Assembly: GCA_030042815.1 (NCBI GenBank)
Contig: JASHYY010000100.1
Span: 1-9,750 of the forward strand
Direction: 5' to 3'
DNA: 9,750 bases
DNA from: Thermoplasmata archaeon
GTDB lineage: Archaea > Thermoplasmatota > Thermoplasmata > Lutacidiplasmatales > UBA184
Shown here: piece by piece, positions 1 through 6,650 of the stretch
Position numbering within the stretch: the stretch's first letter is position 1
Layout: every line of letters starts with the position of its first letter
The notes under the pieces: model-generated
Database searches by the model: none
Told to the model about the DNA's origin: nothing
What the model saw: only the letters and a program-made list of their open reading frames with translations
Position numbers and translations under genes: made by a program

Positions 1-810
1 GGACGGTTCGGGGACGTTCTGGGAGCGATCGGCAGCGCGTCCGATGGGGTCGTGACGCCGAGCACGATGACCGAGATCTACGCCGAAGCCGCCCGTCACG
101 CGGGGGTAGAGTTTCGTCTCGGGATCCCGTTCCGCTCGCTGCGACGGGCCGACGGGCGTTGGGAGCTCTCGGCCGGGGAGACCGTTCTGCGCGCCGAGCG
201 GGTCGTGGTGGCGGCCGGGGCGTGGTCGAAGCGGATCCTCGCCGACGCCGGTCACCCGGTGCCGCTGACCCCGTATCGAACGCAAGCCGCGGTCCTGCGG
301 CCCGCCCCTCCGGCGCCGGCCTTCTTCCCCTCCGTCCACGACATCGACCTCGACGTCTACGCCCGGCCGGAGTCGAACGGGCGGATCCTCGCCGGGGACG
401 GGACCGAGAAGACCGAGGCGGACCCCGAGCGATTCGTCCCGGGCGGCGACGAACGCTTCGTCGCCCACCTGGCCGAGAGCTTCGAGTCCCGTTTTCCGGG
501 GTGGGCGGACGCCGAGCTCGTTCGCGCCTGGGCCGGCGTCTGTGCTTCGACCCCCGACCGTCGCCCGCTCGTGGGACCCGTGGCCGGGGCGGAGGGGCTG
601 CTCGTCGTGGCGGGATTCAACGGGTTCGGCGTGATGCGGGCCGGGGGGGTGGCGCACCGGCTCGCCGAGCTGCTCGCGGCGGGGGACGGCAGTTCCCGGG
701 AGCTCGACCGGCTCGCTCCGGTGCTGCCGGGCCGGTTCCGCGGACCGGTGGTGCCGTTCCCTCCCCGTCCGGGGTTCACGCTCGAGGACGGCGATGACCC
801 TCGCTTCTGA
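1..810 (+). CDS. FAD-dependent oxidoreductase, DAO/sarcosine-oxidase-like family, 5' end cut by window
   Basis: The reading frame is open from base 1, so the gene starts upstream; 269 residues are visible. Internal GTG/ATG codons near 52 and 67 are unlikely starts because the residues before them (DGVVTPSTMTEIYAEAARHAG) match the helix region that follows the N-terminal Rossmann fold in the DAO family (PF01266). The missing part should hold the GxGxxG FAD-binding motif. Visible family marks are the second FAD-contacting strand VVVAAGAWS (about residues 68-76), STPDRRPLVGPV (183-194) and the C-terminal FAD loop GFNGFGVMRAGG (205-216). Members oxidise amine or 2-hydroxy-acid substrates with FAD in the cytosol; the substrate cannot be read from this sequence. 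No membrane segments are seen. The end overlaps the glycerate kinase gene by 17 nt, which suggests co-transcription. Alternatives include a glycine/sarcosine oxidase, D-amino acid oxidase or dye-linked dehydrogenase subunit. Confidence 0.88.
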   Translation, partial: GRFGDVLGAIGSASDGVVTPSTMTEIYAEAARHAGVEFRLGIPFRSLRRADGRWELSAGETVLRAERVVVAAGAWSKRILADAGHPVPLTPYRTQAAVLRPAPPAPAFFPSVHDIDLDVYARPESNGRILAGDGTEKTEADPERFVPGGDERFVAHLAESFESRFPGWADAELVRAWAGVCASTPDRRPLVGPVAGAEGLLVVAGFNGFGVMRAGGVAHRLAELLAAGDGSSRELDRLAPVLPGRFRGPVVPFPPRPGFTLEDGDDPRF

Positions 811-2149
811 CGCGAGGGCGATCGCGCTCCACGGGGTGCGTGCGGTCGAGCCGGGCGCCGCCGTCGGTCGGGCGCTCCGACGCGACGGTCCGGTGTGGCG
901 GATCGGTTCGCGTTCGGTCCAACCCGGCCGGTCCGGCCGTGTCCACCTGGTCGCGGTCGGCAAGGCGGCCTCCGCCATGGTCGACGCCGCCGCTCGGACC
1001 GCGGGCCCGGGAGCCCTGGGGCTCGCGATCACGCCCCGAGGAAGTCCCCGCCCTCGGTCGGCGATCCCTGTCGTCTTCGGGGACCACCCGGTCCCCGGGG
1101 CGTCGAGCTTCGCCGCGGGCCGTCGGCTCCTGAGCTACGTCCGCTCGACCGCGAGCGAGGACCTCGTCCTTTTCCTTCTGTCCGGCGGTGGGTCGGCCGT
1201 CGCCGAGGTACCCGTCCCCGGGGTCTCGCCCGCGGACCTTCGACGGACCACCGAACTCTTCCTCGCGAGCGGCGCGCCGATCGGGGTGACGAACGCGGTC
1301 CGCCGCCACCTGTCGGACGTCAAAGGAGGGCGTCTCGCCCTCGCCACGACCGCCCGACGCTACGGGACGCTCGCCGTCAGCGACGTCGTCGGGGACGCCC
1401 CGTCCGACATCGCCTCGGGCCCGACCGTCGGAGACCCGACGACCTACGCCGAAGCGCTCTCGCTGGCCCGCCAGTACAAGGTGGAGCCACGCCTTCCGCG
1501 CGCCGTCCGGGAACACCTCGAACGCGGCGCCCGGGGGGAGCTCGAGGAGACGCCGAAGCCGTGGGACCCTCGGTTCCGCGGCGCGATCTACGAAGTGGTG
1601 GCCTCGAATCGGAGGGCGCTCGACGCGGCGGCCCGGGAGGCGTGCCGCCTCGGCTACCGCGCCCGGGTCCTCTCGTCGCGGGTCGTCGGGGAGAGCCAGC
1701 CGGTCGCGAGGGCGTTCGCCCGGCGGCTCGTTCGGAGCGCGCCTTCCTCCCGCGGGCGGCCCGTCGCCCTCCTCTCGGGTGGCGAGACCACGGTCGCGCT
1801 CGCTCCCCGATCGGGCCGGGGGGGCCGGAACCAGGAGTTCGCGCTGGCCGCCGCGAGGGTCCTCGCCGGTCACGCGGCGCTCGTGCTCTCGCTCGGGACG
1901 GACGGGATCGACGGTCCGACCGACGCGGCCGGCGGCTGGACCGACGGTACCACGCTCGAGCGGGCCCGACGGCGACGGGTCGACGTTCCGGGGGCGCTCC
2001 GACGCCACTTCGCGTACGACGCGCTCGCCCGCCTCGGAGGCCTCGTCGTCACCGGCCCCACCGGGACGAACGTGATGGACCTGCACGTCGGGTTGGTTCG
2101 GCCCCGGGCTCTACCGGGCCCGCGGGGAAGCGAACGGCGCGCGGTCTAG
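794..2149 (+). CDS. gck: glycerate 2-kinase, MOFRL family
   Basis: Predicted to phosphorylate glycerate with ATP to 2-phosphoglycerate, the entry step to lower glycolysis in archaeal non-phosphorylative Entner-Doudoroff metabolism and in serine or glyoxylate breakdown. The 451 residues match the usual family length. The N-terminal DUF4147-type domain shows VGKAAS (55-60), whose lysine fits the catalytic Lys of this family. It also has the signature LSGGGSA (129-135) and NAVRRHLSDVKGGRLA (167-182). The C-terminal MOFRL domain shows LLSGGETT (326-333), GRGGRNQEFAL (341-351), GTDGIDGPTDAAGG (368-381) and TGPTGTNVMDL (420-430). All expected motifs are present, so it should be active. The ATG at 794 is chosen because it lies inside the end of the upstream gene, with GAGG six bases ahead. 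The stop overlaps the stop of convergent thyX. Family identity is very secure; the 2-phospho product follows from family knowledge. Confidence 0.95.
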   Translation: MTLASDARAIALHGVRAVEPGAAVGRALRRDGPVWRIGSRSVQPGRSGRVHLVAVGKAASAMVDAAARTAGPGALGLAITPRGSPRPRSAIPVVFGDHPVPGASSFAAGRRLLSYVRSTASEDLVLFLLSGGGSAVAEVPVPGVSPADLRRTTELFLASGAPIGVTNAVRRHLSDVKGGRLALATTARRYGTLAVSDVVGDAPSDIASGPTVGDPTTYAEALSLARQYKVEPRLPRAVREHLERGARGELEETPKPWDPRFRGAIYEVVASNRRALDAAAREACRLGYRARVLSSRVVGESQPVARAFARRLVRSAPSSRGRPVALLSGGETTVALAPRSGRGGRNQEFALAAARVLAGHAALVLSLGTDGIDGPTDAAGGWTDGTTLERARRRRVDVPGALRRHFAYDALARLGGLVVTGPTGTNVMDLHVGLVRPRALPGPRGSERRAV

Positions 2150-3054
2150 TCGAGGTGCCGGACCCGCTCGAGCTTTTCGAGGAACTCTACGCCCTCGCCG
2201 GACGTCATCGGCTTCCCGTCCTCCCGGGTGAGCGGGAGGCCGGCTTTTGCGCACGCTTCCGGCGGTGTCCTTCCCTCGAGGAGGAATCGGGTCGCCCGTT
2301 GCTCCCGGCGGCTCAGGGAGAGACCTCCCAGCTCGAACTCCTCGAACGCTTCGTAGGCGACCGGCGTGACGAGCCGGACGATCCGGGCGATCTCGGCCGC
2401 GTACAGACGGATCTCCTCCTGGGCGTGTGGGTCGAGGCGGAGCGAGAGGAAATGGAGGAGGTTGTAGAGGTTCAACTTCCAGTACCACTGGGTATAGTAG
2501 GCGACCGGGAGCAGCAGTCGGGCCGTCTCGCGGGCGACTCCGTCGTCGAGGGCTCGGGTGTACGCGGCGTACGCCTGCTTTGACACCGCGTCGAGGTCCG
2601 AACGGAACCGCTCGACGACCGCGTCCGGAAGCGGGTCGCCGCGACCCTGGCGGTTTCGCGTCGACTGGTGGCGCACCTCGGCCGCGGGCGGCACCTCGTA
2701 TTCGTCCGGCACGACGCTGTACCGGGCGCTGTACTCGTTCGTCGAGCTGGTCCGGTGGCGGATCCACTGGCGCGCGACGAAGATCGGGAGCCGAACGAGG
2801 AACTTGAACTCCACCATCTCGAACGGCGTGGTGTGACGGTGGCGCATCAGGTAGCGGATCAGGCCCCGGTCGTCGCGGACCGACCGGGTGCCCTGGCCGT
2901 AGGAGACCCGGGCCGCCTGGACGATCGCCCCGTCGTTCCCCATGTAATCGACGAGCGCGACGAACCCGTGGGTGAGCACGGGGTGGCGGACGCCGATCTC
3001 CCGGTCCGCCTCCGGGACCGAGACGCGTCGCATCGGTGCGGAGTCCTCGGCCAC
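2146..3054 (-). CDS. thyX: flavin-dependent thymidylate synthase ThyX
   Basis: Makes dTMP from dUMP using methylene-tetrahydrofolate (or an archaeal pterin analogue), FAD and NAD(P)H. The ThyX signature is complete: RHRTSSTNEYSARYS at residues 99-113. Other marks are GFVALVDYMGND (30-41), AARVSYGQG (47-55), RHRHTTPFEMVEF (71-83), ETARLLLP (176-183) and LNLYNLLHFLSLR (194-206). It is 302 residues from a GTG start at 3054, longer than compact ThyX proteins of roughly 220 residues. The surplus is an N-terminal leader of about 25 residues and a charged C-terminal extension after about residue 242. The GTG start is favoured because a TATA-like box lies 26-27 nt upstream, which gives a leaderless message. 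An ATG at 3033 (MRRVSVPEAD), with GAGG eleven bases ahead, is a fair alternative and leaves the core intact. The gene is transcribed divergently from metG and converges on gck. Confidence 0.95.
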   Translation of the reverse strand: MAEDSAPMRRVSVPEADREIGVRHPVLTHGFVALVDYMGNDGAIVQAARVSYGQGTRSVRDDRGLIRYLMRHRHTTPFEMVEFKFLVRLPIFVARQWIRHRTSSTNEYSARYSVVPDEYEVPPAAEVRHQSTRNRQGRGDPLPDAVVERFRSDLDAVSKQAYAAYTRALDDGVARETARLLLPVAYYTQWYWKLNLYNLLHFLSLRLDPHAQEEIRLYAAEIARIVRLVTPVAYEAFEEFELGGLSLSRREQRATRFLLEGRTPPEACAKAGLPLTREDGKPMTSGEGVEFLEKLERVRHLD

Positions 3055-3076
3055 GCCGCGGTGAGGAGGTCGCCGA

Positions 3077-3085
3077 CATAAAAGG
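3077..3085 (-). promoter_or_regulatory. box A (TATA-like) element for thyX
   Basis: Read on the minus strand the site is CCTTTTATG. The centre of its TTTTAT core lies about 26-27 nt upstream of the GTG start at 3054, the standard archaeal box A to transcription-start distance, so the message would be leaderless or nearly so. It is one of very few AT-rich patches in this GC-rich region. The plus-strand reading CATAAAAGG could also serve metG with a leader of about 34 nt, so a shared divergent element is possible. Confidence 0.6.
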
Positions 3086-3110
3086 CGTCGACCGCGGGGC
3101 GGATCGCCCC

Positions 3111-3125
3111 GGCAAAAGCCTATTT
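3111..3125 (+). promoter_or_regulatory. candidate box A for metG
   Basis: The stretch GGCAAAAGCCTATTT contains AAAAGC centred about 24-25 nt before the metG ATG at 3141, which would give a leaderless transcript. No Shine-Dalgarno-like sequence precedes that ATG, which fits leaderless initiation. The match to the archaeal box A consensus is imperfect. The alternative is the AT-rich site at 3077-3085 read on the plus strand. Confidence 0.4.
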
Positions 3126-3140
3126 CCGCAATCCTGCTCG

Positions 3141-5429
3141 ATGGCGGAGGAGGCGAGCGTGCCGGACCGGATCCTCGTGGCGGTCGCGTGGCCGTACTCG
3201 AACGGCCCGTTCCACCTCGGGCACCTCGCGGGAGCCTACCTTCCGGGCGACATCTTCGCCCGATACCACCGGCTGCGGGGCCACGAGGTGCTGATGGTGT
3301 CGGGCTCCGACATGCACGGGACCCCGACCCTGGTCACCGCCGAAAAAGAGGGGGTGACGCCGCTCGAGGTCGCCGAGCGCTACCACGCCGTCAACAAGGC
3401 CGCCTTCGAGGCGCTCGGGTTCTCCTACGACCTCTACACCCACACGCACACGGTCGTCCACGAGCGGACGGTCCAGGAGCTCTTTCTGGCGCTCCTCGAA
3501 CGCCGGTACGTCGACCGTCGCACGGAAGAGGGAGCGTACTGCCCGAAGCACCGGCGATTCCTACCGGACCGGTACCTGGTCGGGACCTGCCCGCACTGCG
3601 GTTTCGAGAGCGCGCGCGGCGACGAGTGCGACCACTGCGGGCGCCCGATCGAGCCCCGGCAGCTCGGGAACCCCCGGTGCGCGCTCTGCGGGACGTCGGC
3701 CGAGTTCCGACCGTCCGAGCACTTCTACCTCGACCTCGACCGGCTCCAGCCCGCCCTCGCCGAGTATCTCGCCCAGCAGTCCCACTGGCGCAGCGGCACG
3801 CGGCGCGTCGCGGAGAACTTCCTCGCCGAGGGCCTGCATCCGACCGCGATCACGCGCGACCTCGACTGGGGGATCCCGATCCCGCTCGACGGGTACGACA
3901 CGAAGCGGTTCTACGTCTGGTTCGACGCGGTCACCGGCTATCTCTCCGCGTCCAAGGAGTGGGCGATCCGCACCGGAGCCCCCGAGGCGTGGCGTCGGTT
4001 CTGGGACCCCGCGGCCCCGGTACGCCAGTACTACTTTGTCGGCAAGGACAACAAGTTCCACCACACGATCGTCTGGCCGGGGATGCTCCTCGGCGCCGGG
4101 AACCTGCACCTTCCGTACGACGTTCCGGCGAACGAGTGGCTGATCCAGGCCGGCAGCAAGATCTCGAAGTCCCGGACCCGGGACCGTAGCGCGTTCATCC
4201 CCTCGCTGCTCGAGAACTATCCGCCCGACGTGATCCGGTTCTACGCGGCGCTCCTCGCGCCCCAGAACCACGACACGGAACTCGACTGGGAGGAGTTCGA
4301 CTCGGTCCGGGAGGAGATCCTCTCGAACCAGTACGGTAACCTCGCCCAGCGCGCCCTCGTGCTGGCGCGCGAGCGCTACGACGGGAAGGTCCCGTCCCCC
4401 CCGGCCTCGTGGAACCCCGGGCTCGGGGGAGGGGCCGGCGAGCGGCTTCGCGCGGCCCACGCCCGGATCGGCGAGGAGTACGAACGGGTCCATCTCAAGG
4501 AGGCGCTCGACCTCACGCTCGAGGAGGTCCGCGAGTCGAACCGGCGGTTCCACGAGGCGAAGCCCTGGCAGGCCCCCGAGCCCGAGCGCTCGGTCGCGGT
4601 CTACGAGGCCCTCTGGCGGTTGCAGGCGCTCGCGGTCTGGCTCGCGCCGGTCCTGCCGTTCTCGAGCGCCGAGCTGTTCCGGATGCTCGGATACGCAAGC
4701 GGGCCGTCTCCCGGGGACTGGGACCGGGCGCTGACCCCGCCGCCCGCCGGGCAGGCGCTCGGGGAGATTCGCCCGCTGTTCCCCCGTCCCGAGTCGGGGA
4801 AGAAGGGTCCCGTCGCGGCCGAGGCCGCGCCCGCGCCGCCGTCGGAGGGGACCGCCGTCCCGCTCGCGATCCGCGCCGGCGTGGTGAAGAGCGTCGCCCT
4901 CCACCCCTCGGCCGACAAGCTCTATGTCCTCGAGGTGGACGTGGGAGAGCCGTCGCCCCGGACGGTGGTGGCCGGCCTCCGGTCGTCGTATACCCCCGAG
5001 GCGCTGAGCGGCCACCGCGTCGCCCTGCTCTCGAACCTTGCCCCGCGGACGATCCGTCGGATGACCTCGCAGGGAATGATCCTCGCGGCCGACCGCGGGG
5101 ACGCGGCCGTCCTGGTCGTACCACCGGCCGAGGTCGCTCCCGGAGCGTTCGCCGAGGGCGCCGACGCCTCCGCCCGAACGATCGCCTACGAGGAGTTCGC
5201 CTCGGTGACCCTCCTCGTAGGACGCGTCGAGGGCACCGAACCCGACGGCACCACTCGCGTGTCGCTCGGGGACCGGAGCGTCGCGGTCCCCGGGCCGTGG
5301 AAGGCCGGGACCGTCCTGATGGTGCGGCTCCCGCGAGCGGATTCCGCCGCCGCCGAGGTGGTCCGTTTCGCCCCCGGACGCCCGGCCGAGGTGACCGGCG
5401 ACGTCCCGCTCGGGGCCAAGGTCCGATGA
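3141..5429 (+). CDS. metG: methionyl-tRNA synthetase with fused C-terminal tRNA-binding domain
   Basis: Charges tRNA-Met with methionine. The protein has 762 residues. The class I catalytic fold begins with AVAWPYSNGPFHLGHLAGAY (14-33), where HLGH is the HIGH motif. KISKS (340-344) is the KMSKS loop. The inserted zinc domain has C134/H137, C150/C153, C163/C166 and C180/C183, the archaeal double-knuckle layout with His in one usual Cys place. The helical anticodon-binding domain carries NQYGNLAQR (396-404) and the KPW motif (474-476). An Ala/Pro-rich linker (about 552-572) leads to an EMAP/Trbp111-like OB fold (about 575-668) with HPSADKLYVLEVDVG (588-602). In many archaea this tRNA-binding domain is a separate protein. 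A further 90-odd residues follow that I do not recognise. The ATG at 3141 is chosen because the core motif starts soon after it; an in-frame extension back to 3036 has no conserved content. The stop overlaps the next gene by ATGA. Confidence 0.96.
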   Translation: MAEEASVPDRILVAVAWPYSNGPFHLGHLAGAYLPGDIFARYHRLRGHEVLMVSGSDMHGTPTLVTAEKEGVTPLEVAERYHAVNKAAFEALGFSYDLYTHTHTVVHERTVQELFLALLERRYVDRRTEEGAYCPKHRRFLPDRYLVGTCPHCGFESARGDECDHCGRPIEPRQLGNPRCALCGTSAEFRPSEHFYLDLDRLQPALAEYLAQQSHWRSGTRRVAENFLAEGLHPTAITRDLDWGIPIPLDGYDTKRFYVWFDAVTGYLSASKEWAIRTGAPEAWRRFWDPAAPVRQYYFVGKDNKFHHTIVWPGMLLGAGNLHLPYDVPANEWLIQAGSKISKSRTRDRSAFIPSLLENYPPDVIRFYAALLAPQNHDTELDWEEFDSVREEILSNQYGNLAQRALVLARERYDGKVPSPPASWNPGLGGGAGERLRAAHARIGEEYERVHLKEALDLTLEEVRESNRRFHEAKPWQAPEPERSVAVYEALWRLQALAVWLAPVLPFSSAELFRMLGYASGPSPGDWDRALTPPPAGQALGEIRPLFPRPESGKKGPVAAEAAPAPPSEGTAVPLAIRAGVVKSVALHPSADKLYVLEVDVGEPSPRTVVAGLRSSYTPEALSGHRVALLSNLAPRTIRRMTSQGMILAADRGDAAVLVVPPAEVAPGAFAEGADASARTIAYEEFASVTLLVGRVEGTEPDGTTRVSLGDRSVAVPGPWKAGTVLMVRLPRADSAAAEVVRFAPGRPAEVTGDVPLGAKVR

Positions 5430-6106
5430 CCTCCGGGTTCCGTCTCGACCTGCACGTCCACTCCCGTTACTCGCCGGACTCCCACCTCACGCTCGAGCAG
5501 ATCGCCGCCCAGGTTCCGTACGCCGGCGTGAAGGGGTTCGCCCTGACCGACCACAACTCGGTGGAAGGGCATCGAGAGATCGGGGGATTGCTCGAGCGGC
5601 ATCCGTCGCTCGTCGTCCTGCGGGGGGTGGAAGTCTCCGCCGTCGAAGGGCACCTTCTCGCCTACGGGCTCGGGGACGCGCCGCCCGGCCGTCGTCCGCT
5701 GGCCGAGACCGCCGAATGGGTCCGAGCGCACGGCGGAGAGCCGGTGCTGGCGCACCCGTTCCGGTTTCGACACGGCGTCGGGCGCCGCGTCGCGGACGCC
5801 GCCCCCGTCACGGCCGTCGAGGTGCTCAACGGTCACTCCTCCTCGGTGGCGAACGCGCGGGCCGAGCTCGTGGCCGCCCGACGGGCGCTCGCCGAAACCG
5901 GAGGGAGCGACGTGCACGAGCTATCGGACCTCGGTCGCTCGTACACCGAGTTCCCGCTCGAAGCGACGACCGAGGACGACCTCCTGGAGGCGATCCGACG
6001 TCGCCGCGTCACGCCGGGGGGCCAGTCGCTCCGGCTGCGCGGCCGCGTCCGCGGGAGCTTGCGCAACGCGGCCCTGTTCGTCGGCCGCGGCTTCCGCTCG
6101 ATCTAG
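5426..6106 (+). CDS. PHP-domain metal-dependent phosphoesterase
   Basis: A 226-residue cytosolic PHP-family (PF02811) hydrolase. Metal-ligand positions of the family are visible: DLHVHSRYSPDS (8-19; H10, H12, D17), LTDHNS (40-45; D42, H43), GVEVSAVEGH (67-76; E69, H76), PVLAHPFRF (106-114; H110) and GGSDVHE (159-165; D162, H164). This supports a multi-metal active site like those of TrpH/RNase AM-type enzymes, which release nucleotides or phosphate from small substrates or RNA 5' ends; the substrate here is unknown. The length fits stand-alone archaeal PHP proteins. The C-terminus is Arg-rich (192-224), which might favour nucleic-acid binding (inference). The ATG overlaps the metG stop as ATGA, so translation is probably coupled and the pair co-transcribed. 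Family assignment is firm, exact activity is not. Confidence 0.9.
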   Translation: MTSGFRLDLHVHSRYSPDSHLTLEQIAAQVPYAGVKGFALTDHNSVEGHREIGGLLERHPSLVVLRGVEVSAVEGHLLAYGLGDAPPGRRPLAETAEWVRAHGGEPVLAHPFRFRHGVGRRVADAAPVTAVEVLNGHSSSVANARAELVAARRALAETGGSDVHELSDLGRSYTEFPLEATTEDDLLEAIRRRRVTPGGQSLRLRGRVRGSLRNAALFVGRGFRSI

Positions 6107-6130
6107 GAAGCCCCCCGCCGCCTCGACGGC

Positions 6131-6136
6131 TTTAAA
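6131..6136 (+). promoter_or_regulatory. box A (TTTAAA) promoter of tRNA-Cys
   Basis: TTTAAA stands out in GC-rich sequence and its centre is 27-28 nt upstream of the first base of the mature tRNA. This matches archaeal TATA-box spacing with transcription starting at or very near the tRNA 5' end. It lies in the 54-nt gap after the PHP gene. Confidence 0.85.
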
Positions 6137-6160
6137 CAGGGAGCCCCTGCCGTCCGCCGC

Positions 6161-6233
6161 GCCGAGGTGGCAGAATGGTTAATGCGACGGACTGCAGATC
6201 CGTTTCCTGGGGGTTCGATTCCCTCCCTCGGCT
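6161..6233 (+). tRNA. tRNA-Cys, anticodon GCA
   Basis: A complete cloverleaf can be folded by hand. The acceptor stem GCCGAGG (6161-6167) pairs with CCTCGGC (6226-6232), followed by T6233 as discriminator; U73 is the known identity base of tRNA-Cys. The D stem GCA/TGC has the loop GAATGGTTAA. The anticodon stem ACGGA/TCCGT (6187-6191, 6199-6203) encloses CTGCAGA, giving anticodon GCA at 6194-6196. The variable loop is TTCCT. The T stem GGGGG/CCCTC includes one G-T pair and closes the loop TTCGATT. No intron is present and CCA is not encoded (TGA follows T6233), so CCA must be added after transcription. No T-run terminator is visible directly downstream. Confidence 0.97.
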
Positions 6234-6262
6234 TGAACCTCCCGGACCCGCCCCCCACCGAG

Positions 6263-6303
6263 CGGTCGCCGGAGATCGTGCCCGACCGGCGACCGGAGGT
6301 CGC
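6263..6303. repeat. overlapping, mutually exclusive inverted repeats downstream of tRNA-Cys
   Basis: CGGTCGCCGG (6263-6272) is a perfect 10-bp complement of CCGGCGACCG (6286-6295), with a 13-nt loop. The right arm contains GCGACC (6289-6294), which can instead pair with GGTCGC (6298-6303) across a three-base loop. The two hairpins cannot form together. GGTCGC occurs a third time at 6346-6351. The site begins 30 nt after the tRNA. It could affect tRNA 3'-end formation or be part of a structured RNA; GC-rich DNA also makes such repeats more likely by chance. Confidence 0.5.
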
Positions 6304-6326
6304 TTCCTTGGCTCGACCGGGGAGCT

Positions 6327-6348
6327 ACCGGAGAGGAGATTCTCCGGT
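6327..6348. repeat. hairpin with 8-bp perfect stem and possible GAGA tetraloop
   Basis: ACCGGAGA (6327-6334) is perfectly complementary to TCTCCGGT (6341-6348). On the plus strand one more G-T pair would leave a GAGA loop of the stable GNRA type. It lies 11 nt beyond the stop codon of the minus-strand 88-residue gene and about 93 nt after the tRNA. It could help end either transcript. No T-run follows on either strand, so a classical intrinsic terminator is not supported. Confidence 0.5.
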
Positions 6349-6359
6349 CGCGCGCGGAG

Positions 6360-6626
6360 TCATCCGCGGCGGGTCAGGGCCCGGATCTCCGCCCGCGTCA
6401 CCGCCGGTTCGAGCGGGTGGGCGGTCCGGTAGAGCTCGACGACCCGGGGAAGGGGGTTTCCCTCGCGAACGAGCTCCCGCAGCTCCTCGCGTCGCCGGCG
6501 AGCGGACCGGCCCAGGGCGGCGTAGGCCACGCCGGCGGGAGACCCCGGGTCGATCGTCCGGTGCCCCGCGTCCCGGTCCCTTCGGGGGAGGTCCCGCGTT
6601 CCTTCTCGGGGACCGTTCTCGCTCAT
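6360..6626 (-). CDS. hypothetical 88-residue basic protein
   Basis: Not recognised. The N-terminal third (residues 1-28) is highly charged and probably disordered. Residues 29-88 look folded: a helix around 31-55 rich in Ala, Arg and Glu, then a second helical stretch with PRVVELYRTAHPLEPAV (60-76) and TRAEIRALTRRG at the end. Codon third positions are almost all G or C in this frame, as in the firmly identified genes, which supports coding. The ATG at 6626 is preferred over an in-frame ATG at 6653: a TATA-like box (minus-strand GATAATG) sits 28 nt upstream of 6626 and includes the 6653 ATG itself, so the longer form would need transcription to begin inside or before the promoter. There are no cysteines, signal peptide or membrane segments. 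It may be a small nucleic-acid-associated or regulatory protein given its basic charge, but this is a guess. Confidence 0.65.
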   Translation of the reverse strand: MSENGPREGTRDLPRRDRDAGHRTIDPGSPAGVAYAALGRSARRRREELRELVREGNPLPRVVELYRTAHPLEPAVTRAEIRALTRRG

Positions 6627-6650
6627 CGACCGTCGAGGGCGGACCCAGCA

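Noticed and set aside
776..2086. Long minus-strand open frame (436 codons) opposite glycerate kinase
   Set aside because: Arg/Gly/Asp/Pro-rich translation with no motif, fully antisense to a securely identified gene; typical of GC-rich DNA.
895..2583. Plus-strand open frame of 562 codons across gck and thyX
   Set aside because: Runs out of frame through one gene and antisense through the next; low-complexity Arg/Gly/Pro product, no domain.
3036..3140. In-frame upstream extension of metG
   Set aside because: Overlaps the thyX start and the candidate promoters, and adds no conserved residues; the ATG at 3141 fits better.
3561..5015. Minus-strand open frame of 484 codons opposite metG
   Set aside because: Shadow of the metG reading frame; no recognisable motif.
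4409..5425. Plus-strand open frame that would extend the PHP protein upstream by 339 codons
   Set aside because: Lies out of frame inside metG and is Arg/Gly-rich; the PHP domain begins right after the ATG at 5426.
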